Below are positions 1 to 9,242 of a stretch of 64,000 nt of DNA, one piece after another. The position numbers were made by a program, and so were the translations under genes. The notes under the pieces were generated by a model. The model saw only the letters and a program-made list of their open reading frames with translations, was not told the origin of the DNA and searched no databases. The stretch covers positions 3,102,501-3,166,500 of the forward strand of contig NZ_CP038267.1 of assembly GCF_004564375.1 (NCBI RefSeq), read 5' to 3'. The stretch's first letter is position 1. Each line of letters opens with the position of its first letter. Source of the stretch: Nocardioides euryhalodurans. GTDB taxonomy: Bacteria > Actinomycetota > Actinomycetes > Propionibacteriales > Nocardioidaceae.

Positions 1-1
1 C

Positions 2-901
2 GCGGTGCTCGGTCGGCTGGAGGCCCTGACCGGGACCACCATCGCCAACCACGCCTTCGACCTGTGCGACCACGACAAGACCGCCCACCTCTTCGCGGTC
101 GAGGGCTTCGACGCGGTGATCCACTTCGCGGGCTACAAGGCCGTGGGCGAGAGCGTGTCCAAGCCGCTGGACTACTACGAGAACAACCTCGGCTCGACGT
201 TCTCGCTGCTGCGGGCGATGAAGCGCCACGACGTGTCCACGCTGGTGTTCTCCTCCAGCGCCACCGTCTACGGCACCGACCAGGCCGGCGCGACCGAGGA
301 CCGGCGTACGTTCGCGACCAACCCGTACGGCTGGACCAAGGTGATGCAGGAGCAGATCCTGCGTGATGTCGCCGAGGCCGCCCCCGAGATGCGCTTCGCC
401 CTGCTCCGCTACTTCAACCCGGTCGGGGCGCACCCCTCCGGCACCATCGGCGAGGACCCCTCGGGCATCCCCAACAACCTGATGCCCTTCATCGCGCAGG
501 TGGCCGTCGGCAAGCGCGACAAGCTGCACGTCTTCGGGGACGACTACGACACCCCCGACGGCACCGGCGTCCGCGACTACATCCACGTCGAGGACCTCGC
601 CGCCGGCCACGTCGCCGCCCTCGAGGCGCTGACCACCACCACCGAGCCCGTGAACACCTGGAACCTCGGCTCCGGCCGCGGCACCAGCGTCCTGGAGCTG
701 CTCCACGCCTTCGAGAAGGCGGTCGGGCGCGAGCTGCCCTACGAGGTCGTCGCCCGCCGCCCCGGGGACGTCGCCACGTCGTACGCCGACCCGGCCAAGG
801 CCAACGCCGAGCTCGGCTGGCGCACGCTCAAGTCGGTCGAGGAGATGTGCGCCGACACCTGGCGCTGGCAGTCGCAGAACCCGGACGGGTACTCGGTCTG
901 A
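2..901 (+). CDS. galE: UDP-glucose 4-epimerase, 5' end outside the window
   Basis: Interconverts UDP-glucose and UDP-galactose (Leloir pathway, cytoplasm). The reading frame is open to the left edge, so roughly the first 35-40 residues, including the glycine-rich NAD loop, are missing. Visible family marks are HFAGYKAVGESV, the serine patch FSSSATVYG, the catalytic Tyr/Lys pair in NPYGWTKVMQE, RYFNPVGAH, and the substrate-side GTGVRDYIHVEDLA. The C-terminal part (RRPGDVATSYADPAKA, LGW) is complete and typical of GalE rather than of other extended SDRs. The next gene downstream is unrelated and separated by about 130 bp. Confidence 0.95.
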   Translation, partial: AVLGRLEALTGTTIANHAFDLCDHDKTAHLFAVEGFDAVIHFAGYKAVGESVSKPLDYYENNLGSTFSLLRAMKRHDVSTLVFSSSATVYGTDQAGATEDRRTFATNPYGWTKVMQEQILRDVAEAAPEMRFALLRYFNPVGAHPSGTIGEDPSGIPNNLMPFIAQVAVGKRDKLHVFGDDYDTPDGTGVRDYIHVEDLAAGHVAALEALTTTTEPVNTWNLGSGRGTSVLELLHAFEKAVGRELPYEVVARRPGDVATSYADPAKANAELGWRTLKSVEEMCADTWRWQSQNPDGYSV

Positions 902-980
902 GGGTGGCCGGGGGCCTTGGGCTTTACCCGGTCGGCCGGGTATCCCGGGGGTTCGTCACGCATGCAAAGGGCACAAGGGT

Positions 981-1010
981 CCGGTTTCCCCGGCCAGCCG
1001 GGGAAACCGG
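981..1010. repeat. Perfect 14-bp palindrome (family B copy 1)
   Basis: Arms 981-994 (CCGGTTTCCCCGGC) and 997-1010 are perfectly complementary around CA. It lies between galE and the promoter of the next gene, and no T-run follows. Two related palindromes occur at 14213-14244 and 46088-46118. That suggests a dispersed repeat rather than only a galE terminator, although it could also stop galE transcription. Confidence 0.7.
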
Positions 1011-1024
1011 CCGACCCCCCGCAC

Positions 1025-1030
1025 TAGGGT
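1025..1030 (+). promoter_or_regulatory. Leaderless-type -10 box of the leader ORF/SixA-GNAT
   Basis: TAGGGT ends 7 nt before the ATG at 1038, so transcription would begin at about that ATG. Confidence 0.5.
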
Positions 1031-1037
1031 CACCTGC

Positions 1038-1067
1038 ATGACCGACCACCGGGCCACGGACGGCTGA
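1038..1067 (+). CDS. Nine-codon leader ORF
   Basis: ATG at 1038 opens MTDHRATDG and stops with TGA at 1065-1067, two bases before the ATG of the SixA-GNAT gene. The -10 box TAGGGT ends 7 nt upstream, so the mRNA should start at this ATG. The following gene has no visible Shine-Dalgarno sequence. Translation of the large gene may therefore depend on ribosomes terminating here and re-initiating (inference). The leader has no run of one amino acid that would suggest attenuation. It could also be non-functional. Confidence 0.4.
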   Translation: MTDHRATDG

Positions 1068-1069
1068 CG

Positions 1070-2101
1070 ATGCCGACCCGCACGCTCGTCCTGCTGCGGC
1101 ACGGCAAGTCCGACTGGTCCGGCAACCACGACGACCGGCACCGGCCGCTGACCGGTCGGGGCCGCCGGCAGGCCGCCGAGGCCGGTCGCTGGCTGGCCGG
1201 GCACGGGCCGGCGCTCGACCTCGCGGTGGTGTCGCCCGCGACCCGGGCCGCCGCGGCGTGGGAGCTGGCCGCGGCGGAGCTCCAACACTCACCGGCGGTC
1301 CGGCTGGACGAGACGGCGTACGCCTTCGACGGCATGGCGCTGCGTCACGTGGTCCGCGACCTCCCCGCGGAGGCAGGCGCAGTCGCCCTGGTCGGCCACA
1401 ACCCCGCCCTCGAGGAGCTGGTCGAGCTGGTCGCCGACGTCCGGCTGACGCTGTCGACCTCGTGCCTGGCCGTGCTCGCCTGGAAGGGCGGCTGGGCGGA
1501 CGCCGGGAGCACGCGGGCCCGGGTGCTGGCCCACGGCCGGCCACCGACGCCCCCCGCCGGCGAGGTCGTCGTCAGGACGAGGCGCGACGGCGACGTCCCG
1601 GGACTCGTCGAGGTCCTGGCGGCCCAGCAGGCGGTGAGCCGCTACCCGATGCGGTGGCCGCTGCCCTTCCCCGTCGAGGAGTTCATCGTCCGTCCCGGAC
1701 AGGTGGTGGCGTGGACGGCCGAGCTGGACGGGCGACCCGTCGGGCACGTCGCCGTCCACGAGCCCGCGCCGGACAGCCCGCTGACCGACCTGTGGGCCGC
1801 GGCGCACGGCCGGCCGCCCGAGCAGCTCGGCGTGCTCGGCACCCTCTTCGTCGACTCCGGCCTGCGGGGATCGGGCATCGGCCGACGGCTCCACGACACC
1901 GCTCTGGACTGGCTCCACGACCACGACCTCGCGGCGTGCCTCGACGTGGTGCCCGTGCACCGGCCGGCGGCGCAGATGTACGCCGCGCTGGGCTGGCGCG
2001 TCGTCGGACACGCGCGCCCGGCGTGGCTGCCGGCGTCCGCCCCCGACGTGGTAGCGATGGTGCACACCGGGTCGCCGGGCGACCCGACCGGACTCAGCTG
2101 A
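1070..2101 (+). CDS. SixA-type phosphohistidine phosphatase fused to a GNAT N-acetyltransferase
   Basis: Residues 1-160 are a histidine-phosphatase domain: the phospho-accepting motif LLRHGKSDW (R10-H11-G12) and the second catalytic His in ALVGHNPALEEL. This is the small SixA type that removes phosphate from histidine phosphoproteins. Residues about 165-340 are a GNAT fold. The acetyl-CoA loop is LRGSGIGRRLHDTALDWL, preceded by GTLFVDSG and followed by AAQMYAALGWR. SixA proteins are normally about 160 residues, so this is a two-domain fusion. Substrates of both halves are unknown. Its 3' end overlaps the convergent DHPS-like gene by 8 bp. Confidence 0.85.
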   Translation: MPTRTLVLLRHGKSDWSGNHDDRHRPLTGRGRRQAAEAGRWLAGHGPALDLAVVSPATRAAAAWELAAAELQHSPAVRLDETAYAFDGMALRHVVRDLPAEAGAVALVGHNPALEELVELVADVRLTLSTSCLAVLAWKGGWADAGSTRARVLAHGRPPTPPAGEVVVRTRRDGDVPGLVEVLAAQQAVSRYPMRWPLPFPVEEFIVRPGQVVAWTAELDGRPVGHVAVHEPAPDSPLTDLWAAAHGRPPEQLGVLGTLFVDSGLRGSGIGRRLHDTALDWLHDHDLAACLDVVPVHRPAAQMYAALGWRVVGHARPAWLPASAPDVVAMVHTGSPGDPTGLS

Positions 2102-2987
2102 CCTCGAGCACGTCGAGCGCGCGCAGCACCCGGTGCACGTGCGCCGTCTCGTGGGTCCTCACCAGCTGGGTGCCCCCGAGGGCGGCGAGGACGGTGAAGA
2201 ACCCCTCACCCTTGCGGAACTCGTCCTCGAAGAGGTCGTAGCTGTGGGGCAGCGAGATCCCGACCGGGACACCGAGCGAGCGCAGCCGGAACGACTGGGA
2301 CAGGATCCGCGTCTGGTGGCGTACGCGCTCCAGCGGCCGGTCGAGGTTGGTGTAGTGGAACCCGACCCCCGGGTCGACCACGATCCGCTCGACCCCCAGC
2401 GAGCGGGCCCGCTCGATCCGCGGTGCGAAGTGGTCGGCGAGCACCGCCATCGCGTCACCGTCGACCGGCAGCTCGGAGGCCTCGCGCACGTTGGCGCCCT
2501 CGCCGAAGCACATCAGCACGGTCGCGTCGTGCTCGGCGACCAGCCGCAGCATCTCGTCCTCGTGCTCGCGACCGGTCAGGTTCAGCATCCGCGCGCCGGC
2601 GCCCAGGACGGCGGCCACGACCTCCGGCTCGTAGGTCTCGACCGACAGCACCACCTCGTCCCGCAGCGCCGCGACGACGGGCAGCAGCCGGTCGACCTGC
2701 TGCGAGGCGGTGACCCGCCCCGCGCGCTCGCTGCTGGCCTCGGCGCCGACGTCGACGATGTGCGCGCCGAGGGCGGACTGGACCCGTGCCATCCGGACCG
2801 CGGCCTCCGTGGAGACCGCCACGCTCTCGCGGTACGTCGAGTCCCGCGAGAGGTTGATCGTCGCCATCACCGTGACCGAGCCGTCGCGCACGACCACGCC
2901 GTCGGCGACGGTCACGGGCTGGACGGGCAGGGCGGCGTCGCTGCGGCCGGCCTCGTGGAGCGCCGCGAGCGCGGCCAGGGAGATCAC
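2094..2987 (-). CDS. Dihydropteroate-synthase-like (pterin-binding family) protein
   Basis: 297 residues with the overall TIM-barrel pattern of dihydropteroate synthase (folate pathway), but with altered signature motifs. VMATINLSRDSTYR replaces the usual NVTPDSFSDGG, and HIVDVGAEASSERAG replaces DIGGESTRPG. DPGVGFHYT and LVRTHETAHVHRVLRAL are recognisable. I therefore call it DHPS-like, not folP; whether it makes dihydropteroate is doubtful. GTG start at 2987 is supported by a -10 box (TAGACT, 2995-3000) 7 nt upstream. It is transcribed divergently from a RibD-like reductase, another pterin/pyrimidine-type enzyme. Confidence 0.7.
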   Translation of the reverse strand: MISLAALAALHEAGRSDAALPVQPVTVADGVVVRDGSVTVMATINLSRDSTYRESVAVSTEAAVRMARVQSALGAHIVDVGAEASSERAGRVTASQQVDRLLPVVAALRDEVVLSVETYEPEVVAAVLGAGARMLNLTGREHEDEMLRLVAEHDATVLMCFGEGANVREASELPVDGDAMAVLADHFAPRIERARSLGVERIVVDPGVGFHYTNLDRPLERVRHQTRILSQSFRLRSLGVPVGISLPHSYDLFEDEFRKGEGFFTVLAALGGTQLVRTHETAHVHRVLRALDVLEVS

Positions 2988-2994
2988 CCCGTCG

Positions 2995-3000
2995 AGTCTA
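2995..3000 (-). promoter_or_regulatory. Leaderless-type -10 box of the DHPS-like gene
   Basis: TAGACT on the minus strand, 7 nt before the GTG start. Confidence 0.5.
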
Positions 3001-3071
3001 GGGAGGGGGGTCGCAGGAGTCGGCCGGGCATCGGCTACCTTCAGGGCTCGACGTCACATGGGGGTGTGCGT

Positions 3072-3728
3072 ATGCGAGTCCTGATCGGTCCCGATGCTTC
3101 GCTGCGGGAGGTCTACGCCGCACCGGACGGGCCCTGGCTGCGGGCCAACATGGTCGCCACCGTGGACGGCGCGTCCACCGGCGTCACGGGCACCAGCAGC
3201 TCCATCAACAACGAGGCGGACAAGATCGTCTTCGACCTGTTGCGCGAGCTCTCCGACGCGCTGGTGGTCGGTGCGGGCACGATCCGCGCCGAGCGCTACC
3301 GACCCAACCCCAAGCCGGTGGTGGTCGTGAGCCGGAGCGGTTCGGTGCCGGAGACCTTGCGCGGTCCGGGGTCGGGCCCGGTGCTGATGGCCACCTGCTC
3401 GCAGTCGCCCGGACTCGGCGAGGCGCGCGAGCTGCTCGGTGAGGACCAGGTGATCGTGCTCGGCTCCCACCGGCTGGACCTGCGGCGGATGCGGGCCGAG
3501 CTCGCCGAGCGGGGCTTCGAGAAGCTGCTGTCCGAGGGTGGTCCCCACGCGCTGCGGGACCTGCTCGACCAGGGCTGCGTCGACGAGATCGACACCACGA
3601 TCGTGCCGCGCGTGATCGGCGGCCACCACCCGCGGATCACCGACGGTGCGCCGGTCGACGTACCCCTCACGCTGCACACGCTCGTCGAGCACGAGGGAAC
3701 CCTGCTCACCCGGTGGATGTCCGCCTGA
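3072..3728 (+). CDS. RibD C-terminal-domain (pyrimidine reductase family) protein
   Basis: 218 residues of the RibD_C/DHFR-like NADPH-dependent reductase fold, without the deaminase domain of bifunctional RibD. Marks are ANMVATVDGAST near the start, ALVVGAGTIRAERYRP (nucleotide-binding G-G-T-R) and the LLSEGGPHALRDLL loop. Typical substrates are aminouracil ribitol phosphates; the true substrate here is unknown. ATG at 3072 is preceded by the G-run of ACATGGGGG about 7 nt away; an in-frame GTG at 3066 is the alternative. A TACCTT -10 candidate lies at 3036-3041. It is divergent from the DHPS-like gene. Confidence 0.8.
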   Translation: MRVLIGPDASLREVYAAPDGPWLRANMVATVDGASTGVTGTSSSINNEADKIVFDLLRELSDALVVGAGTIRAERYRPNPKPVVVVSRSGSVPETLRGPGSGPVLMATCSQSPGLGEARELLGEDQVIVLGSHRLDLRRMRAELAERGFEKLLSEGGPHALRDLLDQGCVDEIDTTIVPRVIGGHHPRITDGAPVDVPLTLHTLVEHEGTLLTRWMSA

Positions 3729-3780
3729 CCCTTTCGGGTGGTTGTGCGCGTGGTCCCTCCCCATCGGAGGATCCGTCCCC

Positions 3781-3786
3781 TACGCT
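3781..3786 (+). promoter_or_regulatory. -10 box of the 3830 membrane-protein gene
   Basis: TACGCT followed by a leader of about 37 nt that carries a clear ribosome-binding site (AAGGGGGAG). Confidence 0.4.
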
Positions 3787-3829
3787 GTGCCGCACCCCCC
3801 GGTTCTTCAGCACGAGCAAGGGGGAGCTC

Positions 3830-4456
3830 ATGCGAGTCGACTGGGTGCCGTACTCCGCATCCGGCCTGGTCGTCGGTGCCGCCGGACTGTCCGTCGGGGC
3901 GCTGCTGATGCCGCAGCCCGGGGACCCTGCCTCACCACTGGGGATGGGGGCCGGTGAGGACGACCGATGGCTGGCGATCTCCGTGCTCTACCTGCTCGCG
4001 GCGGTCGGGCTGGCCGTCGGGCTGCCTGCGGTGACGTCGATCTTCGACCGGCGCGGTGCCCGCTGGGCGCTCGTCGGGGTGGGGACCCTGGCCGTGGGGA
4101 TCCTCGGAGCCGCCGCGTACGCCGTGCTGATGTCGGTGCTGCGTGCGCTGGTCGTGGGCGGGGTGCCGCTGGCAGGCGGCGTCGGCGGCCTGGCCGAGGA
4201 CGCCTGGCTGGCGGTGCTGCTCCACGGCTGGGTGTCGGTGTTCGCGGTGGGGGAGGTGCTGATCGCGATGGCGCTGCTGCAGGCCCGGCGGGTGTCGCGG
4301 TGGGTGCCGGCGCTGATGCTGGCCCACGCCGGGCTCACCCCGCTGGCCCCGATGATGCCGGTCGCCCTGGCCGCGGTCACCGCGCTGACCGCGACGATGG
4401 CCTTCGCGGGGCTGGGGATAGCGGCCAACAGGCGCAGCCTGCCGCCCATCCTGTGA
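3830..4456 (+). CDS. Conserved-type integral membrane protein, function unknown
   Basis: 208 residues with about six hydrophobic segments (SGLVVGAAGLSVGALL; ISVLYLLAAVGLAVGL; WALVGVGTLAVGILGAAAYAVL; WLAVLLHGWVSVFAVGEVLIAMALL; WVPALMLAHAG; VALAAVTALTATMAFAGLGIA). I do not recognise a family or catalytic motif. The ATG at 3830 is chosen because AAGGGGGAG sits just upstream. The next gene, a rhomboid protease, begins 40 bp downstream on the same strand with its own promoter-like box. Confidence 0.6.
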   Translation: MRVDWVPYSASGLVVGAAGLSVGALLMPQPGDPASPLGMGAGEDDRWLAISVLYLLAAVGLAVGLPAVTSIFDRRGARWALVGVGTLAVGILGAAAYAVLMSVLRALVVGGVPLAGGVGGLAEDAWLAVLLHGWVSVFAVGEVLIAMALLQARRVSRWVPALMLAHAGLTPLAPMMPVALAAVTALTATMAFAGLGIAANRRSLPPIL

Positions 4457-4484
4457 GCCGGCCGCGGCGCTGGGTGGTGGTCGG

Positions 4485-4490
4485 TAGGTT
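4485..4490 (+). promoter_or_regulatory. Leaderless-type -10 box of the rhomboid gene
   Basis: TAGGTT, 6 nt before the GTG at 4497. Confidence 0.45.
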
Positions 4491-4496
4491 GCGAGG

Positions 4497-5099
4497 GTGA
4501 GCACGCGCACGACCACCGACGACCCCACGATGTCGTGGGTGAAGGCCGGCCTGCTCAGCCTCGCCTTCGTCGCCCTCCTGTGGGTGGTGGAGATCGTCGA
4601 CGCCACCCAGGGCGGGGACCTCGACTCCTACGGGATCCGTCCCCGCACCCAGGAGGGCCTCTGGGGGATCCCCGCGGCGCCCTTCCTGCACGGCGGCTGG
4701 GACCACCTCGAGGCGAACTCCGGTCCGCTGCTCGTGCTCGGCTTCCTCGTCGCGACCGTGTCGGTCGGTCGCTGGCTGGCCGTGATGGCCTGGGCGGCCG
4801 TGGTCAGCGGGCTGGGCGTCTGGCTGCTCGCCCCCGCCAACTCGCTCACCATCGGGGCGTCCGGGCTGGTCTTCGGGCTGCTGACCTACCTGATGGTGGC
4901 CGGCTTCCTCGAGCGTCGGCCGATGCGGATCCTCGTCGGCGTCGCGGTGTTCCTGTTCTACGGCAGCGTGCTGCTCGGTGTGCTGCCCGGTGCCGCGGGC
5001 GTGTCGTGGCAGGGCCACCTGTTCGGGGCCGTCGGCGGTGTGGTGGCGGCGTACGTCCACGCCGGGCGGCGTCGGGCGCGCGACCCCTACGCCGCGTGA
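4497..5099 (+). CDS. Rhomboid family intramembrane serine protease
   Basis: Cleaves transmembrane substrates inside the bilayer. The catalytic serine is in TIGASGLVFG (S122) and the catalytic histidine in WQGHLFGAVGG (H174). The upstream HGGWDHLEAN segment (H65, H70, N74) matches the conserved His/Asn of the family. About six membrane segments span residues 14-195. At 200 residues it is a minimal six-helix rhomboid with no extra N-terminal domain. GTG start fits the -10 box 6 nt upstream; an internal ATG (MSWVKAG) is the alternative. Natural substrates cannot be read from context. Confidence 0.9.
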   Translation: MSTRTTTDDPTMSWVKAGLLSLAFVALLWVVEIVDATQGGDLDSYGIRPRTQEGLWGIPAAPFLHGGWDHLEANSGPLLVLGFLVATVSVGRWLAVMAWAAVVSGLGVWLLAPANSLTIGASGLVFGLLTYLMVAGFLERRPMRILVGVAVFLFYGSVLLGVLPGAAGVSWQGHLFGAVGGVVAAYVHAGRRRARDPYAA

Positions 5100-5122
5100 G
5101 GCCTCCGCGCCGCAAAATCGGA

Positions 5123-5181
5123 TAGTCCCCGAACCTCTGGTCGTCGACGCGTCCGTCCGGCGACCGAAGATTCGGGGACTA
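5123..5181. repeat. 59-bp palindromic intergenic element, copy 1
   Basis: Starts TAGTCCCCGAA and ends with the exact complement TTCGGGGACTA. An inner GGTCG...CGACC pair extends the stem. It sits between the convergent rhomboid and typA genes, where it could also act as a bidirectional terminator. Two more copies of exactly the same length lie at 29304-29362 and 46569-46627. Confidence 0.75.
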
Positions 5182-5202
5182 CCCAACCCGTGGGGGTGAC
5201 AG

Positions 5203-7107
<1,905 letters not shown>

Positions 7108-7113
7108 CGATGA

Positions 7114-7119
7114 ATCCTA
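7114..7119 (-). promoter_or_regulatory. Leaderless-type -10 box of typA
   Basis: TAGGAT on the minus strand, 6 nt before the GTG start. Confidence 0.5.
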
Positions 7120-7155
7120 CGGAGCCTCGGCCCCACCCCACGATTCCTCGCGTCC

Positions 7156-7161
7156 TACGCT
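7156..7161 (+). promoter_or_regulatory. Leaderless-type -10 box of the PPOX gene
   Basis: TACGCT, 7 nt before the ATG at 7169. It is divergent from the typA promoter about 40 bp away. Confidence 0.5.
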
Positions 7162-7168
7162 GTCGGGC

Positions 7169-7633
7169 ATGGCTTCCATCGCGACGAACACGACGGTCGA
7201 CCGGGAGGGGCTGCTCGACTTCGCACGCGAGCGGCACCGCTACGCGTTGATCACCACCCGGCAGGACGGCCGCCCCCAGGTCTCACCCGTCACCGGCGGC
7301 GTCGACTCCACCGGCCACCTGGTGATCTCGACGTACCCGGAGCGCGCGAAGGCGCGCAACCTGCGGCGCGACCCCGCGGCGACGGTGCTCGTGATGTCCG
7401 ACGAGTTCGACGGCCCGTGGGTGCAGGTCGACGGGACCGCCGAGGTGCTCGACATGCCCTCGCAGGAGGCCGAGGACGGGCTCGTCGACTACTTCCGCTG
7501 CATCGCCGGCGAGCACGACGACTGGGACGAGTACCGCGAGGCGATGCGCCGTCAGGGCAAGTCCCTGGTCCGGATCTCCGTCGAGTCGTGGGGCCCGGTC
7601 GCGACCGGCGGCTTCCCGCCCGACCGCGCATGA
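7169..7633 (+). CDS. PPOX-class flavin/F420-dependent oxidoreductase
   Basis: 154 residues of the split-barrel pyridoxamine-phosphate-oxidase-like fold. Marks are YALITTRQDGRPQVSPVTGGVDSTGHLVIST, AKARNLRRDPAATVLV, and the tail VRISVESWGPVATGGFPP. Actinobacterial members of this class usually bind coenzyme F420 and reduce small electrophiles; the substrate is unknown. It overlaps the RNase H gene by ATGA, so the two are probably co-translated. Confidence 0.85.
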   Translation: MASIATNTTVDREGLLDFARERHRYALITTRQDGRPQVSPVTGGVDSTGHLVISTYPERAKARNLRRDPAATVLVMSDEFDGPWVQVDGTAEVLDMPSQEAEDGLVDYFRCIAGEHDDWDEYREAMRRQGKSLVRISVESWGPVATGGFPPDRA

Positions 7634-8511
7634 CGCTGGTCGCTGCCGCCGACGGGTCCGCGCTGGGGAACCCCGGCCCGGCCGGGTGGGCGTGGTACGT
7701 CGACGACGACTGCTGGGCCAGCGGGGGCTGGCCCCACGGCACCAACAACATGGGCGAGCTCACCGCCGTGCTGGACCTGCTGCAGCAGACCGCCGGGATC
7801 GAGGACGACCTGCGGGTCATCTGCGACTCGACGTACGCCATCAAGGCGATCCGGGAGTGGATGCCGGGCTGGAAGCGGCGTGGCTGGAAGAAGGGCGACG
7901 GCAAGCCGGTCGCCAACGTCGAGATCATGAAGGCGCTCGACGCGGCCATGGACGGGCGCCGCGACCGGGTCGCCTTCGAGTGGGTCAAGGGCCACAGCGG
8001 GCACCCGCTCAACGAGGCGGCCGACAAGCTCGCCAACGCGGCGGCACTGGCCTTCCAGAACGGGGAGCAGCCCGCCCACGGGCCCGGCATCGCGGGCCGC
8101 CGCGGCGAGCACGCGTTCGAGGTGACCAGGCAGCCGGAGCCGGACGCCGACCTCTTCTCGCTGGTCGAGGAGCCCTCCGACGAGGACACGGTGGTCGCCC
8201 TCGAGCGGTCGCTGCTCACCGACGACGTCCGCGCGGACCCCGCGGCCGTCGCCGCGCTGCTCCACCCCGACTGGGAGGAGATCGGCCAGTCGGGCCGCCA
8301 CTGGTCACGCGAGGAGCTCCTGGCCGAGATCGGCCCCCTGGACGAGGCGCTGTCGCTCGAGGTCCTCGGCATCGACCGGGTCGGCGACGACACGCTGCTG
8401 CTGGTCTGGCGCTCGGTGCGGGGCACCGGGTCGACGCTGCGCAGCTCGCTGTGGGTGAAGGCGTCAGGCCGCTGGGTGCAGCGCTTCCACCAGGGCACGC
8501 CCGAGGCCTGA
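7630..8511 (+). CDS. Ribonuclease H domain fused to a DUF4440/SnoaL-like domain
   Basis: Residues 1-150 are RNase HI: the catalytic carboxylates appear in AAADGSALGNPGPAGW (D8), NNMGELTAVL, ICDSTYAIKAI and NEAADKLANAA, and VKGHSGHPLN carries the conserved loop. It should cut RNA in RNA-DNA hybrids. After a linker of about 45 residues, the part from about 190 on (VVALERSLLTDDVRADPAAVAALLHPDWEEIG ... SSLWVKASGRWVQRFHQG, given here in pieces) looks like an NTF2-like DUF4440 domain. Standard RNase HI is about 155 residues, so this is a fusion. The ATG overlaps the PPOX stop codon. A strong hairpin follows. Confidence 0.85.
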   Translation: MTLVAAADGSALGNPGPAGWAWYVDDDCWASGGWPHGTNNMGELTAVLDLLQQTAGIEDDLRVICDSTYAIKAIREWMPGWKRRGWKKGDGKPVANVEIMKALDAAMDGRRDRVAFEWVKGHSGHPLNEAADKLANAAALAFQNGEQPAHGPGIAGRRGEHAFEVTRQPEPDADLFSLVEEPSDEDTVVALERSLLTDDVRADPAAVAALLHPDWEEIGQSGRHWSREELLAEIGPLDEALSLEVLGIDRVGDDTLLLVWRSVRGTGSTLRSSLWVKASGRWVQRFHQGTPEA

Positions 8512-8546
8512 GGGGGCGGCCGGGAGACCGCCCGGGGGCTCAGGCC
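8505..8546. terminator. Bidirectional terminator-like hairpin
   Basis: Outer arms GGCCTGAG (8505-8512) / CTCAGGCC (8539-8546) and inner arms GGGCGG (8514-8519) / CCGCCC (8528-8533). The stop codons of the two convergent genes lie inside the outer arms. Confidence 0.65.
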
Positions 8547-9229
8547 AGCGCGCGGTCGAGCGCCGCGTTCACGTGCAGCGTCGTGCACGGGAAGACCGGC
8601 AGCTCCACGTCGGACTGCGAGATCAGCAGCTCGAGCTCGGTGCAGCCGAGCAGCACACCCTCGGCGCCCGCGTCCCAGAGGTGGTCGATGATGTCGACGA
8701 CCCGGCGCCGCGTGGCGTCGACGACGCGGCCGTGGACCAGCTCGTCGTAGATCGCGGTGTTGAGGAAGTCGTGGTCGTCGGCCGGCGGCACCAGCACCTC
8801 GACGCCCAGGCTCGCCATCCGGTCGCGGAAGAACGGGTCCGACATGGCGACGGTGGTCCCGACCAGGCCGACCTTGGTCGTCTTGGCGGCGTGGCAGGCG
8901 TCGGCGACGACGTCGGCGAGGTGCAGCAGCGGGATGCCGACCGCGGCCTCCACCTGGTCGGCCACCTTGTGGAAGGTGGTCGTGCAGAGCAGCAGGAAGT
9001 CGGCCCCGGCCCGTTCCACCCCTCGGGCGGCCTCGGCCAGCAGCTCGCCGATCCGGTCCCACCGCTCGGCGTCCTCGAGCGCGGTCAGCTCCGCGAAGTC
9101 GACCGTGGAGAGCACCAGCGTGGGGGAGGAGAGCCCGCCGAGACGTTGCTGGACGCCGAGGTTCAGGTCGCGGTAGTAGACGAGGCTGGACTCCCAGCTC
9201 ATGCCTCCGACGAGTCCGATGGTCTGCAC
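8540..9229 (-). CDS. Aspartate/glutamate racemase family protein
   Basis: 229 residues; cofactor-independent amino-acid racemase fold. GLVGGMSWESSLVYY is the N-terminal loop. The two catalytic cysteines are in LLCTTTFHKVAD and LLGCTELELLI. The first motif reads C-T-T where many relatives have C-x-N or C-N-T, so the substrate may differ. GTG start at 9229. It lies 13 bp downstream of an SDR gene on the same strand and is probably co-transcribed. Confidence 0.88.
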   Translation of the reverse strand: MQTIGLVGGMSWESSLVYYRDLNLGVQQRLGGLSSPTLVLSTVDFAELTALEDAERWDRIGELLAEAARGVERAGADFLLLCTTTFHKVADQVEAAVGIPLLHLADVVADACHAAKTTKVGLVGTTVAMSDPFFRDRMASLGVEVLVPPADDHDFLNTAIYDELVHGRVVDATRRRVVDIIDHLWDAGAEGVLLGCTELELLISQSDVELPVFPCTTLHVNAALDRALA

Positions 9230-9242
9230 GTCGCCGAGTCTC

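Noticed and set aside
950..1010. Possible tRNA-like fragment (TTCGTC near 950 followed by a hairpin)
   Set aside because: No acceptor stem, D arm or anticodon arm can be built. Only the palindrome is real.
981..1010. Simple galE terminator
   Set aside because: Possible, but there is no T-run, and related palindromes occur between divergent promoters. I list it as a dispersed repeat.
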